Below, piece by piece: positions 47,166 to 58,289 of a stretch of DNA of 64,000 nucleotides (positions are counted from its first letter, which is position 1; the number at the start of each line of letters is the position of its first letter). Made by a program: the position numbers and the translations under genes. The stretch covers positions 186,001-250,000 of the forward strand of contig NW_023503927.1 in assembly GCF_014529535.1 (NCBI RefSeq). The letters run 5' to 3'. Source of the stretch: Bradysia coprophila (Eukaryota; Arthropoda; Insecta; Diptera; Sciaridae). Below the pieces are notes generated by a model, which saw only the letters and a program-made list of their open reading frames with translations, made no database searches and had not been told where the DNA came from.

Positions 47166-47799
47166 TAGAATTGCTTGTTTGTAATACTATATGCTCACTG
47201 TATATGTAATTTCAGGTACAGTCGCCAACATTTCAAATGTCTTTTTTGTTAGGAATTTGACGTTTTCAATGAATTCCACTCAATCCACACAACTCACACT
47301 CTGTCTGTATCAGTATGATCCGCTGTGGTTTCCAAGGTTGTATTATTAGAAGGTTGCGCCAACAGCCTGTTTCGTGGTGGCATTAAATAAAAAATAATTG
47401 CCGTAGTGCATTGTATTTTAAATTAGGCGAATTCTTCGCTGTGGCATTAATGCGAAAATGAAGTAACCAGAACGAAGATAAATACCTAAATATCAATAAT
47501 ACCACTGTAGTAACCATTTTTATTTCTCCATTTACCATTTACCACAAAAATACTCCGTGTGAAAGAAAAAAAATAATGAATTTTTGCTTTGTTTACTTGA
47601 CAGTTCGCTATCTCAAGGAGTACTTTTTTGTTGAGTGGCAACCATACTTAAGTTAATGCGGTAAATTATTTTGTTTTCTTAAAAGTCATACGACAGTCCT
47701 AAAAGTTTGTTCCAATTAACTGTTAATCCGAACTTTGACAACAGGAACGACAACGACTTCATTCAAAACAGACGTATCTTCTTCTCTCAGTGAAGGGAA

Positions 47800-48790
47800 T
47801 CATCAATGATCAATTACCAATAATTATCAATTATCAACATAGTAAATGGAATAGCTTCCGACCTTAATCTCAGGAATTCCATTCCTCGTCGATTAAAACA
47901 AATTTTATTAAAATCGGTTAAGAATTATTACTCAAGTTATCGTCATGACAAAAAAAATGGTTACAAACAATTACGTTTTTGATAACATTTCATACAATAT
48001 CGCCACAACACATTAAATTATCATAAATTATCACAAAATCAATTATCAGCGGTATAATATCATGTATTATCAAGTATCAACAGAGTAAAATCCTGTTTTC
48101 TGGAATAGTTTCCAGAACCTTATATCCCGACATAGCCCACCTTCTAAAAAAAATCATCAAAATCGGTTAAGAATTACTCAAGTTATCGTGATGACAAAAA
48201 AAAATGGCTACAAACAATTAAGGTTTTGATAATTTTTCATACACTGTACTGTAAACTGTTACCAACATTTTAGGGTATTTTCTGGCGTAAGACCCTTGAC
48301 TTCAGTCAAGGGAACAATATTATTATTACCAATTATTATCAGATACTTATTTTTCTGAAATAGTTTCCAGAACCTTATACATTGCCCATCCTCGAACTTA
48401 ACCTCAGAAATCCCATTCTTCTACGTTTTTAATAACATTTTATATAATATCACCACAACACATTAAATTATCATTAAATTATCATTATCACAATAGCAAT
48501 TATCAGCACTGTATTATCAATTACAATTATCAATAAAATCATGTTTTTCTGGAATAGTTTCCAGAACCTTATCCCGACATGGCTCATCTTCGAACTTAAC
48601 CTCAGGAATTTCATTTAAAAAAAATCATCCAAATCGGTTAAGAATTACTCAAGTTATCGTCGTGACAAAAAAAAATTATTTCAAACAATTAAAGTTTTGA
48701 TAATTTTTCATACACTGTATGGTTACTAACATTTTAGGGTATTTTCTGGCATAAGACCCTTGACTTTCAGTCAAGGGAATAAAGAGATTG
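47800..48790. repeat. Diverged long tandem repeat, period 200-300 bp
   Basis: The words GGAATAGTTTCCAGAACCTT, AATCGGTTAAGAATTACTCA, GTTATCGTCATGACAAAAAA and CACCACAACACATTAAATTA recur in the same order three to four times. Two copies end with a small hairpin, CCCTTGACT..AGTCAAGGG (48290-48313 and 48757-48777). The array fills the gap between the two pentapeptide-repeat genes. Confidence 0.7.
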
Positions 48791-49167
48791 ACCGAATGTG
48801 AACTTTGTGGCCAGAGCGAAGCGAGGGGCTGTAATCCACACGACTTCGGTTTTGTTCAAGACATAAGCAAGAAATCTTTTCAACACCCTTTATTGCAGAC
48901 AATACGAAAATGTTTTTTTTGCATTACACTATATCCTCATAGTCATAATCTGCCAATTTTGACGTATTTTTTTGCGTGTCCAAACTGTAAGCGTCACCTC
49001 GACCGATATCAGCTCTTTTGTAAGTGGGTAAAGAGACTTGCGTCACACTTCCACTGTAAGTGATCATTGGGCGATATCACTTCTTTTGAAAGTCTTTGGA
49101 AACCAAACAACCAAATAAAAAAAAACGCCGACGCCTCAATTACACTCCCAACTTGAAATTTTAAAAA

Positions 49168-49173
49168 TTTATT
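49168..49173 (-). promoter_or_regulatory. Poly(A) signal, pentapeptide-repeat gene copy 2
   Basis: AATAAA on the minus strand 22 nt after the stop, at the same place as in copy 1. Confidence 0.6.
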
Positions 49174-49194
49174 AATTTTCTGCTGTCGATCCAT

Positions 49195-49619
49195 TTAACA
49201 TGCGCAATTAGAAAAATCATTTCCTGTGACGGTACAGCCACACAACTTCTGGTTGTCAACAGTACTATCAGTAAGTGTACACTTAGTAACCGATGAACCA
49301 CCACTTATGGTCGACGAAGTAAGAGTTGATGTATCAACAGTGGAGCACTCTTTAACTGTTGATGTAGTCAGAGTTGATGCCTTGATTGTAGAACTGTCTA
49401 TGTTGCTGTCGGTAAATGTGGAAGCGGAAACAACCGAATTCGAACATTGGGTGTTGGTCCAAGTGTTTCCATCTCCTGGACAATCACCGGCTACATAAGA
49501 ACCTGTAGCAATGGCGGGAAAATTTTAATGTAAAGTTATGCACCGTCAAACAGCAAACAATTCTCACCTCCTCCCACAATTAAAACTGCAACTACTAACA
49601 CGGCTGTATACGGAAACAT
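49195..49619 (-). CDS. Secreted pentapeptide-repeat protein, copy 2 (2 exons, 119 aa)
   Basis: This is the tandem paralog of the minus-strand gene at 45.1-45.6 kb. Exon 1 is 49619-49568 (52 nt; leader MFPYTAVLVVAVLIVGGG), the intron is 65 nt (GTGAGA...CTACAG), and exon 2 is 49502-49195. The joined frame is 120 codons including TAA. The protein matches copy 1 closely but lacks exactly 16 residues in the middle of the repeat, one STVDxSTLTSSxISGG block, so one block was gained or lost since duplication. It has a Cys where copy 1 has Gly (KEC against KEG), giving eight Cys in the mature chain. The frame, splice sites, promoter and poly(A) signal are all kept, which suggests purifying selection. 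The second exon has no in-frame ATG of its own, so a simple ORF scan misses the gene. Confidence 0.76.
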
Positions 49620-49698
49620 GTTTAGAAAATTAAATTTTTTGTTTAACTCGTGGATTTCTAATAACTTGATATTGTTTCGGATATTTTTATCGGCTTGC

Positions 49699-49736
49699 AA
49701 CTGATGCTATATCGATAGAAAACAGCAATATTTATA
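49699..49736 (-). promoter_or_regulatory. Core promoter of pentapeptide-repeat gene copy 2
   Basis: TATAAATA (49736-49729), TATCGATA and initiator TCAGTT (49704-49699) stand in the same order and spacing as at copy 1. Confidence 0.65.
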
Positions 49737-50089
49737 CGAAAAATGTTGCCACCTTTGCATCTTTTTTTTGCAACATATGCCAAACACAATATTCTAATCG
49801 GATGATAAATAACAATCTTAACGAACTGTTTGTTGTTTGTTCCGCATATATGATTCATTGTTGGCAGGGGTCCCACACCTCACAATCGTTATGAAACTTT
49901 TGAAACGATTTTCAACTTTTTTTTCCAAAGGAAGCTTTTACAAACAGATGTCATGAAAGCTCACTTATATATTTCATAATTTGAGTATTCGAAAATATTC
50001 GCCACATCAAACACCAAACTTTTTTGTTACGGCAACTATTTATTTCATATATCAGATGAGCCTATTTACATATTTATATGATCGTAAAG

Positions 50090-50352
50090 AAATACTGCGC
50101 AGTGCCTCGATTCTCATGCGTTCGTAGCTTGGAATAATCGTAATTTGACAGTTGCGTGTGTAAAATCCCATAAGAACTGTCAAATTACGAATTCTTACTG
50201 TAGCTACCGCGCTAAACACACATAGCGACGCCAATGAGACTTAATCCAAATTTTTCTTTTCTTCTTCTGTCAAGAAAAATTTGAATTAGGTCTCTTTCGT
50301 GTCCCTACGTGTGGCTAGAGTTAAAGTTACGAACGTATGAGAATAGCGGCCC
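50090..50352. mobile_element. Imperfect palindromic MITE
   Basis: The ends GATTCTCATGCGTTCGTAGC and TACGAACGTATGAGAATAGC face each other. An internal pair, ATTTGACAG/CTGTCAAAT, and an AAATTTTTC/GAAAAATTT hairpin are also present. Confidence 0.5.
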
Positions 50353-50581
50353 AGTAATATACATTCCCCCTCGTCCGCCATTTTACGCTATTGATGAAAT
50401 ATACTTACCAATAGCACAATTTTTGTATACCATTACAATATAAATTGGTAACTGTGGACTGTAATTCCGAACATTTTTCAGCCAGAGTACCGTATGCTAT
50501 TTCTCAGTAATCTTTTACCCATTTTTCACGAACTATGTACTCATCTTAAATTGAAATGTGTGTGACCATTGACAATAAAGT

Positions 50582-50823
50582 CAAGGTTCTAAAAACCGGT
50601 TGAAGACAGTTACGAAGGCGGGTGACACCGAAATTGAAAACGCCCACAGTACAGTTTGTGTGTGAAATCGAATTGAAGAAAGAGTTTTTTTAGGAAAATT
50701 CGGAATTTTGTTTTTGTTAAGTTGCCTTCTTCATATGAAACTTCATCGCCTCTGACGTAATTCGTGTGTCACCGCTATCGTGATCAACTCAGAGTTGTCT
50801 TAACCTATTCCTTCAGAACCTTG
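50582..50823. mobile_element. MITE with CAAGGTTCT termini and 8-bp TSD
   Basis: Inverted ends CAAGGTTCT / AGAACCTTG continue into an imperfect inverted repeat of about 55 bp that includes a GGCGGGTGACACC-like motif. A perfect 8-bp flanking repeat, AATAAAGT (50574-50581 and 50824-50831), marks it as hAT-like. Relatives lie near 36.1, 46.6 and 53.2 kb. Confidence 0.8.
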
Positions 50824-51002
50824 AATAAAGTAGCTACCATTTAGACTTTCCATTCCAATTTTTGTAGAATGTGGAGGCACATCGCACATTTGTCACATCT
50901 GTCTCGCAACACATAAAAAAGGTAGTTATAACTAAGACCTTATGATCCGAACTATTATGTCATTGTGTGTGACATGACAGATGAAGTATACATTACTGAG
51001 TA

Positions 51003-51135
51003 TCTGAACCTTTCTCACACGACTGTGTTATCCGTAATTGACAAAGATAGCAAAAAATAAGCAATGACCTGTTGTTACAGTGGTCTTTTATAGCAAAATG
51101 GTACCGTAAATTAATGAAGTAAAAGATTTTGCTAG
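51003..51135 (+). mobile_element. Degraded TATCGATA MITE relative
   Basis: Has TGTTATCCGTAATTGACAAA, GTGGTCTTTTATAGCAAAAT and AATGAAGTAAAAGATTTTG in the family order. Confidence 0.4.
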
Positions 51136-52131
51136 AATGCCTGCAAAAATTATGAACAGAATGAGTGACAGAATCTTCACCGTAACAAGTTTTCCAAAAA
51201 CTCAACCGCAACACAAGTAATTCGCTTCATCCGGTTGTTGTCCACAATAATGACATCTGATTAAATCGGTTATTAGGTTGCATCTTGGATTTAGTACCGA
51301 TAACATCTCTTTGTGTCACATGTAATTGTTCGTTTTGGTAATGTCCCTAGGTCAGCTAGGCAAAAAGTCCGTTTACGATGTGTGTTCGCTTTTAAAAAAA
51401 TAATACATATTTCGTATGAGCCATTTACATTGCCGTATCAAGTAAGAATGATGAAAGCAAAGCTGAAAAATGGATTAAAAAACTTTCCAAATTTTTTGGA
51501 ACATATTTGATTCATGGAAGGTCTCATAACAAATTGTATAAATTCCGTATGTTAACTAAAGATATCTGATGATAAGCTAATCAGAATGTGGGAAAAAACA
51601 GAGAACATGCATCATGCATGCATGTTGTTGGTTTTCCAATTCACTTGTTTTTCGAAATTTTTAATTTTTGAAGCATCACCTGTAGCTGTAAAACTATAGT
51701 GCCACTTCTTATCTCTATACTACGCCACTTCTTTTTTGCGTGTTACTTTACTGTTGGAGTATAGAGATATCTCATTTGATTCAGTTTTTAATCGCTTGAA
51801 AGCATGAATTTAGCATCCACGTCTACGCATCAATATTGTACCCCATGGATGTGAATGAATAGATGTTATAAATTCATTAATTTTTCACTGAAACAACAAT
51901 TGTTTCTACGGAAATGAGTATTAGTTTTTAGGTTTAAAAAAAATCAAGTAATTGACATGCATTCTTTTGTAGATGAGGGTAATTAAAAAATTAAAAATAT
52001 TTCCTACTTGACAAATGGGCGATTAAATCTATTTCAGAAATTAACGCTACCTTCTCCTCTCAATGTAACTGCTAGTATGTGGTAAATAACAATTACTGCT
52101 TTTATAACATTGTAATAGTAATTTTCCTAAC

Positions 52132-52301
52132 CACGGCAGAGTAAAATAAACCAGGCAGTAGCGGTTCATTTTCGAAACGTCAAAGAAGGGACCTAATATG
52201 AACATGAACTCAAATGAACGTTGACATAAATTGAAAAATTTTATTCGCAAAAAATGTAGGGCTAGTCAGCGCTCCTGCCTGGTTAACTTTACTATGTCGT
52301 G
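52132..52301. mobile_element. 170-bp MITE, CACGGCAGAGTAAA termini
   Basis: Inverted ends (CACGGCAGAGTAAAAT and its diverged partner) continue into ACCAGGCAG/CTGCCTGGT. A 7-bp flanking repeat, TCCTAAC, stands at 52125-52131 and 52302-52308. A second copy lies at 54.9 kb. Confidence 0.7.
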
Positions 52302-52418
52302 TCCTAACGCATACTAAAAGGCTTTTTTAGCGAATGAGAATTTTTTTTTTGAAAAATCATTGTTCGCAGGCCGTATGAATTATATTATCGAAAATGCTAG
52401 GAGGCACAAACTATGTAA

Positions 52419-52612
52419 GGAAGGAGTTTGGTTGGTTCCAACTGAATTCATCCTTCTAGAGATTGTGTTAGGAAGGAGTTTGATTTGTTCCTACTGAATT
52501 CATACTTCTACATATTGTGTTAGGAAGAAGTTTGGTTTGTTCCAACTGAATTCATCCTTCTACAGATTGCGTTAGGAAGAAGTTTTGTTTGTTCCAACTG
52601 AATTATTCATTT
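52419..52612. repeat. 52-bp tandem repeat, about 4 copies
   Basis: The unit runs GGAAGGAGTTTGGTT, GTTCCAACTGAATTCATCC, TTCTAGAGATTGTGTTA. The EcoRI-like GAATTC is kept in three copies. Confidence 0.8.
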
Positions 52613-53154
52613 CAAAAATCTCAAAGCGTCGGAAGTAAAAAATATTGATTATTTTTGTTCAGATTGTTGTCACCACTCAATGTCAATGTAATACACTAAA
52701 TCTAACGAAATAAAATTTTGGTTTGAAGAGCATGTTCTTTTGATAGTTGAAACGAAAGATTAGTCAATGTATGAGCTATTTGCAGTCGAATGGTCTGCTT
52801 ACATTTTGAAATTGGCAGAGATTAACGTTAGTTTTTCTTAAAATGTGAGAGAACAACAGATTGCATTTTGGCCAATGACTATTGTCTTTCAGTGCGAATG
52901 GTCTCCTTATTATAGTGTAGGTATAGTCCAAATTTTGAAATAGAGACTATTTTCATTGGAGCTTAAGTCGATTGAATCGAACTTAGACCTACAATACGAA
53001 ATAAAATCACATAAGATTTCAGTCCTCAAAGTGCCAATAGTCTCTTTCTTATACTATGGCTATAGGCACAAAGTGTCAATAGCCAGAGTATTAAAATGTG
53101 ACTATTGGGACAAAGTGCTAAACCAAATTGATTTCCTAACTAACTGTTGTTGAT

Positions 53155-53378
53155 AGAGGTCGGAACAGATCAGATTAAGACACTCACGAAGGCGGGTGAC
53201 ATCAAATTTGTTAAACGCACTTATTTTATATATTACACGAAAAGTCAACTTGAAGACAAAACAAAAATTGTCAAGTTGAATTCGTCATAATAACTTTCAA
53301 ATCACAAACCTAGTTGGCACCTCAGAAAAATTTTGATCCCACCGTCTTCGCGATCAACTCAGAAGTGCGCGTTAACCA
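53155..53378. mobile_element. Diverged copy of the CAAGGTTCT MITE
   Basis: The arms CTCACGAAGGCGGGTGACAT and CACCGTCTTCGCGATCAACT face each other about 115 bp apart. The outer ends are eroded. Confidence 0.5.
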
Positions 53379-54064
53379 TCGCGACTTCGCCGCATATTTC
53401 CAACGTCGTTTATTCGTTGTTTCAACAGAAAGTTATCAAAGATGAGAAATTCAGATCATTTCTGTCGTCAAACTTCTTGTCGTATCCCTCTTGTGTCAAT
53501 TACAATGCACACATAACTCTGATGATGGATCACAATCGTTCATTTCGTTGGCCGAAGTCATTGAGCCTGTTACCTGTATGCCTATTGCGTACACGTAACT
53601 CTTGTGCGTTCGTTACACTATTACGACCGTAACTCCCCTGAAAGTTAGAAATGCCTACACGAAATACCTTTCAAATAATTCACTTTTATGACGAAAACAG
53701 TCAGAAAATCTAGAGTAGCGGCCTCAGTCTAGGTACCCAATTCTTTATTATTATCATACCTGCTTTTGTAGTCGAGTGCTCCTCTTCCGCACATTTACTA
53801 ACGTACTTACTAGAGGACATGAAACTCCTTTTAAATCTAAACTGAAACAAAAAAGCGGCGAAAGGGAATGACGACTTCTAAGTGAAACGGTACCTTTCTA
53901 AAAAAATAAAAAATTCAACATTTCTTCCAAAAGTCACCGTTTCTTCACGCTGTTTCATCCGAAAGTCGTCGATAGTACAATATTGACTACAAGTCATACT
54001 AAATTCGATCGATTGCCTGCATCTCTAAAAAGCTGTTGAGTTAATTTTGCATCGTCTGGATTTG

Positions 54065-54232
54065 AACTGTTCCGAGCCTGATCTATTACTTCTGTAGATG
54101 TAAATATTTTCAACAAGACAATCTTTTACTTCATTCTATTACAAACACTTCTGCTATATAAGATCACATTAGCCTAAGCTTATCGTTTATTTTTGCCGTC
54201 GCTGTCGTTAACAGATGAGATAGTCGGTTTCA
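54065..54232 (-). mobile_element. Degraded TATCGATA MITE, minus-strand copy
   Basis: TCTATTACTTCTGTAGATG, AATCTTTTACTTCATT and GTCGTTAACAGATGAGA follow the minus-strand order of the family. Confidence 0.45.
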
Positions 54233-54913
54233 AGTATTTTGCCGAGTAATTACTATGGTGAACAATTGAGACAGACAATAAAGTAAAAATCGCAGCAAAA
54301 CACGCACACACATCGTTAAAATTATATCAGCAATTTGATAGCAGTCTTATAACCATCAAGGTACAATAAATAGTTGTGTTGTTGAAAGACTTGCTACGTA
54401 CAATAAAAATGTTAAACAAAATTATGAAAATAAGGTTCATATCTTATGTTTATATAACTCTTTATTTCACGTCATATACATGTTCATCTAATAAATAAAA
54501 TTCGAATTTTGAATACATTTTTGTTTCATTTTCTTTGGGGGGGAATACAAGAAGATATTTTATTCTATATAAAAATCAAATCCATTATTGAATGGTTGAA
54601 ATATTGCAATTGAGAGAATTTTCTATTTAAAAAAGAAAAGAAAGGAAAATTTGGCAGTAAAGATTAAAAATCAAAGTTTCTTTTTACAGAAATTCAACAA
54701 ACAATTTTCGCAAGCACATAGGATACAAATATATATTCAACACAGCATCTAATAGAAATAAACAATTTTTTGTTGTGGGTTCTGCTGTTCCATTCAAAGC
54801 GTTGGGAAAATATCGATTTTATCAAATTTTGAATTTTATGTTCGATTTATTAAAAAAGATTTTTTTTTTGCTTTTATGATCTTCAGACAAAAAGGTTGAT
54901 CATCGGAAAGGTG

Positions 54914-55103
54914 CATGGCAGAGTAAAACCAGGCAGGAGCACTTGATTCGACTGAGGACCTGAATTATCTGGTAGCCTTATTTTTTTGCGAATGAAATTA
55001 ATTCAATTTATGTCAGTGTTCATTTGAGTTCATTTTCCCTTACTAGGTCCCTTATTTGACATTCGAAAATTGAACGGCTCCTGCCTGGTTTTACTCTGCC
55101 GTG
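54914..55103. mobile_element. 190-bp MITE, same family as 52.1 kb
   Basis: Inverted ends CATGGCAGAGTAAAACCAGG / CCTGGTTTTACTCTGCCGTG of about 28 bp. The interior shares GTTCATTTGAGTTCAT-type sequence with the 52.1-kb copy. No clean target duplication is seen. Confidence 0.7.
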
Positions 55104-57147
55104 GCAAGGTGTGATGTTTATTTTTTAAATAATGTTCAGATTGATAAGTTCGAATTGAAACTGCGATCTTTTCATCTTTTCATTTAAATTTAAATTCATT
55201 TTTTTGGTTTTTAAATGTTTTTCTGTTTACAATTTGATTTTGTTTTAGCAAAAAGTTAAAAATATGGCGATGTTCATAGGAATATATTTTTGTAAAAGTT
55301 TTTTTTTCTTTATATATAATAAGAATGGGTCGTATAGTTTATGCAGCTCTGGATTCTTTTTTGTAATTGATTTAAAATTTAATGCAATAATATATTGTTT
55401 GGTGGTTTTAGTTAGTTGTGTTCATTCATTTTGTTTGTATTTATTTTTAAATAATTTTTTATTGTTTGAAGCGTAAGTGAGGAATACCCTTATTCGGCAA
55501 TCGACGTGTTAATAGCGCTCTTAAGGCTGATTATGACACAAGTTATTAGAAACAGATTCCGACAGGTGTTAGACAAATTTCAAGCTGTCACCCTTCTGTC
55601 ATCTTGTCAAATTTACTAACACTCGCTCTGCTGCGCTGAACTCGTTATAAATATTGTTTGTATTCCGCGCGTATACGTATAATATACGACAAAATGGTGT
55701 TGCTTATCAACTAATGTGGTAATATACTATTAAAAGACAACACAAACCGTCACCGGCTTTCATCCACCTGACTGAACGTCATTTACAAACAAATCTTCCA
55801 TGTAAAGACATAGAGACGTTATCGGTACTAAATCAAATCCGAATGAACCAAATTCAGTCAAATGTTGCAATTGTGGACAACGATCTGATGAAAAGAATCA
55901 ATGTGTCGCGGTTGAATTTCGAACCCACAACTAACAATTCAATAATTCAATGTGAAGTCTCACTTCGCTGCTGAGTTGATTTTAAATTGTAATAGCTCAG
56001 TAAGAGCAGTGTCGAAAAATGTCTTCACAAATGAGAAATGACAAATTTGTTTCGTTACGAAAATTTTTGTTCGAAAGACGTGTCGAAATGGATCCTTTTT
56101 ATGCACTGCCACTTTCGAACATTAATGTTTGCAGCCGCAGTACAAAATAGCACACGCACCAATATGGAAACTTTGCGCTAAACATGAGAAAAATTATCAA
56201 CCCGAGGCGAAGCCGAGGTTAACAACACAACACCTCTTAATACACAAAGTTCCAGTGTAGGCACCCATAAAGAACTTGTTTTTTGGCTATGCAGCAATTT
56301 AACAACTTCATCGAATGAATGTACTTACGTACATTGACATTTATTTGGTAACTCAGGGCGCGTACAGCAATTGTTTTTCGTTAAGCGACAACTGTCAATG
56401 TTCACTAACCATCTCTCTCCCCTACCCATATCTGCGATATGGATATCCTTGTTAAAACTGTCAAATATTCTCTAATGAATGTTGACGAATAATTGCCAAT
56501 CAAGTCAAACAGAAATGAAATGAAATCAAACAAACAAAACATTTAACGAAACTAAAGTGATGTTGTGTTTAAAAGTACCGAATCTTATATAAATGATCTG
56601 TAGAAGTTGTAGATAAATACGAAAATCTTGTTTGGTACGATCTGCTGTCGAATTGATCAACGTCAACGATTAGATCTTACTTAAAAAACAGCCGATAAGT
56701 TCTAAGCGATCATAATCAGTATTAAAAATGTGATTTACACGCTGATTGCAGATTCCTCCTTACGCACTTGACCATTTACTTCATTTTCCTTTAATTCATA
56801 GTTTTTTCAATATTTTTACCTTTCATTTAATATACGGAAATATTTTATTTTGTTTTTTTGCTTACTTTTTTTTCATATCATCAATATAGGTTGTGATTAG
56901 TTAGTAGGTACGGTTTTTCTCTAACAAAATACTTTCATCTACATAAATTGGTTTTATTTTCATTTTTTTATCATTTTCTTTTTGTTTAAATTTTTAATCA
57001 GCTAAATTCACAAAAACGAACGAAAAATATGTTTGATTTCCAAACGAAAACGTTTTTAAGTTCCATTTACGGCATTTTACATTTTCATTGTAATTTTTAA
57101 TTAATTGAATTTCATTTTTTTTAATTTTTTTTTAATTTTTTTTAATT
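55104..57147. other. AT-rich spacer 3' of the IQ-motif gene
   Basis: Long T/A runs. The plus frame at 55264-55476 is Phe/Leu-rich through poly-T and not credible. 56530-56620 is a repeat shared with 44.2 kb. Confidence 0.4.
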
Positions 57148-57155
57148 TTATTTTT
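57148..57155 (-). promoter_or_regulatory. Candidate poly(A) signal for the IQ-motif gene
   Basis: An AATAAA within an A/T-rich run about 110 nt past the stop on the minus strand. Several weaker candidates lie nearby. Confidence 0.3.
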
Positions 57156-57264
57156 TATGTTCTCTTATCAACAGAAACATACTTAATAAGGATACCATTT
57201 TTTATGAAACTAAAATTTACCACATCATTCATTTTTAATGTTCGTTTACATTAATATTAAGTTC

Positions 57265-57485
57265 CTATTCGGTCTGACGTGCCTTGTGCCCTCGGAAAGA
57301 GGCTTGAATTTTTGTGGCAGCTTTATTCAATTCGGGATCGGTTAGATCAATGTCCAATTCTTCGGCAACTTTTTTGGTTATTTCCTGCAAATCTTTTTCG
57401 TCTTTTAATGCACCTTCGTTGGCTACCTTACGGGCTAAATGACCACGGAATGTTGCTTGAATTCGTGTAGCTGCATGGCATAGTT
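57265..57485 (-). CDS. igl: Terminal exon of an igloo/GAP-43-like IQ-motif protein (partial)
   Basis: The exon starts at 57485 after a good acceptor (TTTTCATTTCAG) and ends with TAG at 57267-57265; about 73 residues. It holds two IQ calmodulin-binding motifs: AATRIQATFRGHLARK near the start, and AATKIQASFRGHKARQ at the very C-terminus. A 33-residue acidic/lysine linker separates them. Paired IQ motifs of the form AATKIQASFRGH ending a small protein are typical of the insect igloo protein, a relative of neurogranin and GAP-43 that binds calmodulin at neuronal membranes. Upstream exons would be at higher coordinates on the minus strand. I found none to the window end, so the preceding intron probably exceeds 6.5 kb. 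The frame is intact. Another short IQ protein is possible, but igloo fits best. Confidence 0.75.
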
Positions 57486-57659
57486 CTGAAATGAAAAACG
57501 GAAATTTTGTTAAAGGAATCAACTCCGGCCAATCATATCCTGGATTTTTCTTTTGTTAAATTAATTAATCGAGGTATACAGAATGTTCTACCTGCAGTCT
57601 ATGATTATGACAAGAAAAAAAAAACTTATTGACTGTCCACGACGAAACGCAACGATACT

Positions 57660-57770
57660 TCATAAATATCTGTTATCGACAACAACGACAGAATCAAACG
57701 ATACGGTATTGCTATTGTTTTATATTGTAAAAATTATGTTGAAATTAAAGAAGTACTAGATTTTGTACCG
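57660..57770 (+). mobile_element. Degraded TATCGATA MITE copy
   Basis: ATCTGTTATCGACAACAACG and AAGAAGTACTAGATTTTGTA; only the left half is clear. It lies just upstream of the IQ-motif exon. Confidence 0.45.
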
Positions 57771-57850
57771 GACACTTGAAGATACTTTATTCAAAACAAG
57801 AAGCAGATTCAATTATCACATTTCGAAACATATAAAGTAAGTTTATAAGC

Positions 57851-58286
57851 ATTACTACGGTGGACGTCATTCAGATTTAGATCGGAATTGGTGTCAGCTG
57901 ATTCTCAGCTGGTCTGTTCATACAAACAAAACTGTCTTTCCGTTTTCAAACGGGTTTCCCAATGGCACTAGCGTGTGTATAGCTATTCTAGCCGCACACT
58001 GACAAAAAAAGAGTTGAAACTCTTACCTATTCCAGGTAATTTTCTCTTCAGGTAATCCACAATAGCTGCTACAACTGTAGTTCTCCGTACAAAAGATACA
58101 GCTGTAGAAGATAACATAGCTTACCTGGAGACAAAGCTACCTGCAACAGGTAATATTTTTCACTATCTTTTGTCAGTATATAAACAAGCATAAGCAGTTT
58201 TCTTTGTGTGAATCGTGTGAATGAACCAGCTAAAGAACCAGCTGAAACAAATTACGATCCAAATTTGAATGCCGTCCACTGTAATA
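57851..58286. mobile_element. 436-bp fold-back upstream of the IQ-motif exon
   Basis: Ends ATTACTACGGTGGACGTCAT and GCCGTCCACTGTAAT are inverted. Inner arms carry CAGCTG-rich sequence, and a central hairpin (58000-58180) has CTATCTTTTGTCAGTA-like arms. It lies inside the presumed intron of the IQ-motif gene. Confidence 0.6.
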
Positions 58287-58289
58287 AAA

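Noticed and set aside
49226..49498. 90-codon plus-strand frame with the same repeat type
   Set aside because: Antisense shadow of pentapeptide gene copy 2.
53333..53632. 99-codon plus-strand frame
   Set aside because: It starts inside a MITE arm and ends in AGCCCCGTACG-like repeat sequence; no motif.
55264..55476. 70-codon hydrophobic plus-strand frame
   Set aside because: Its hydrophobicity comes from poly-T DNA; no start context or conservation signal.
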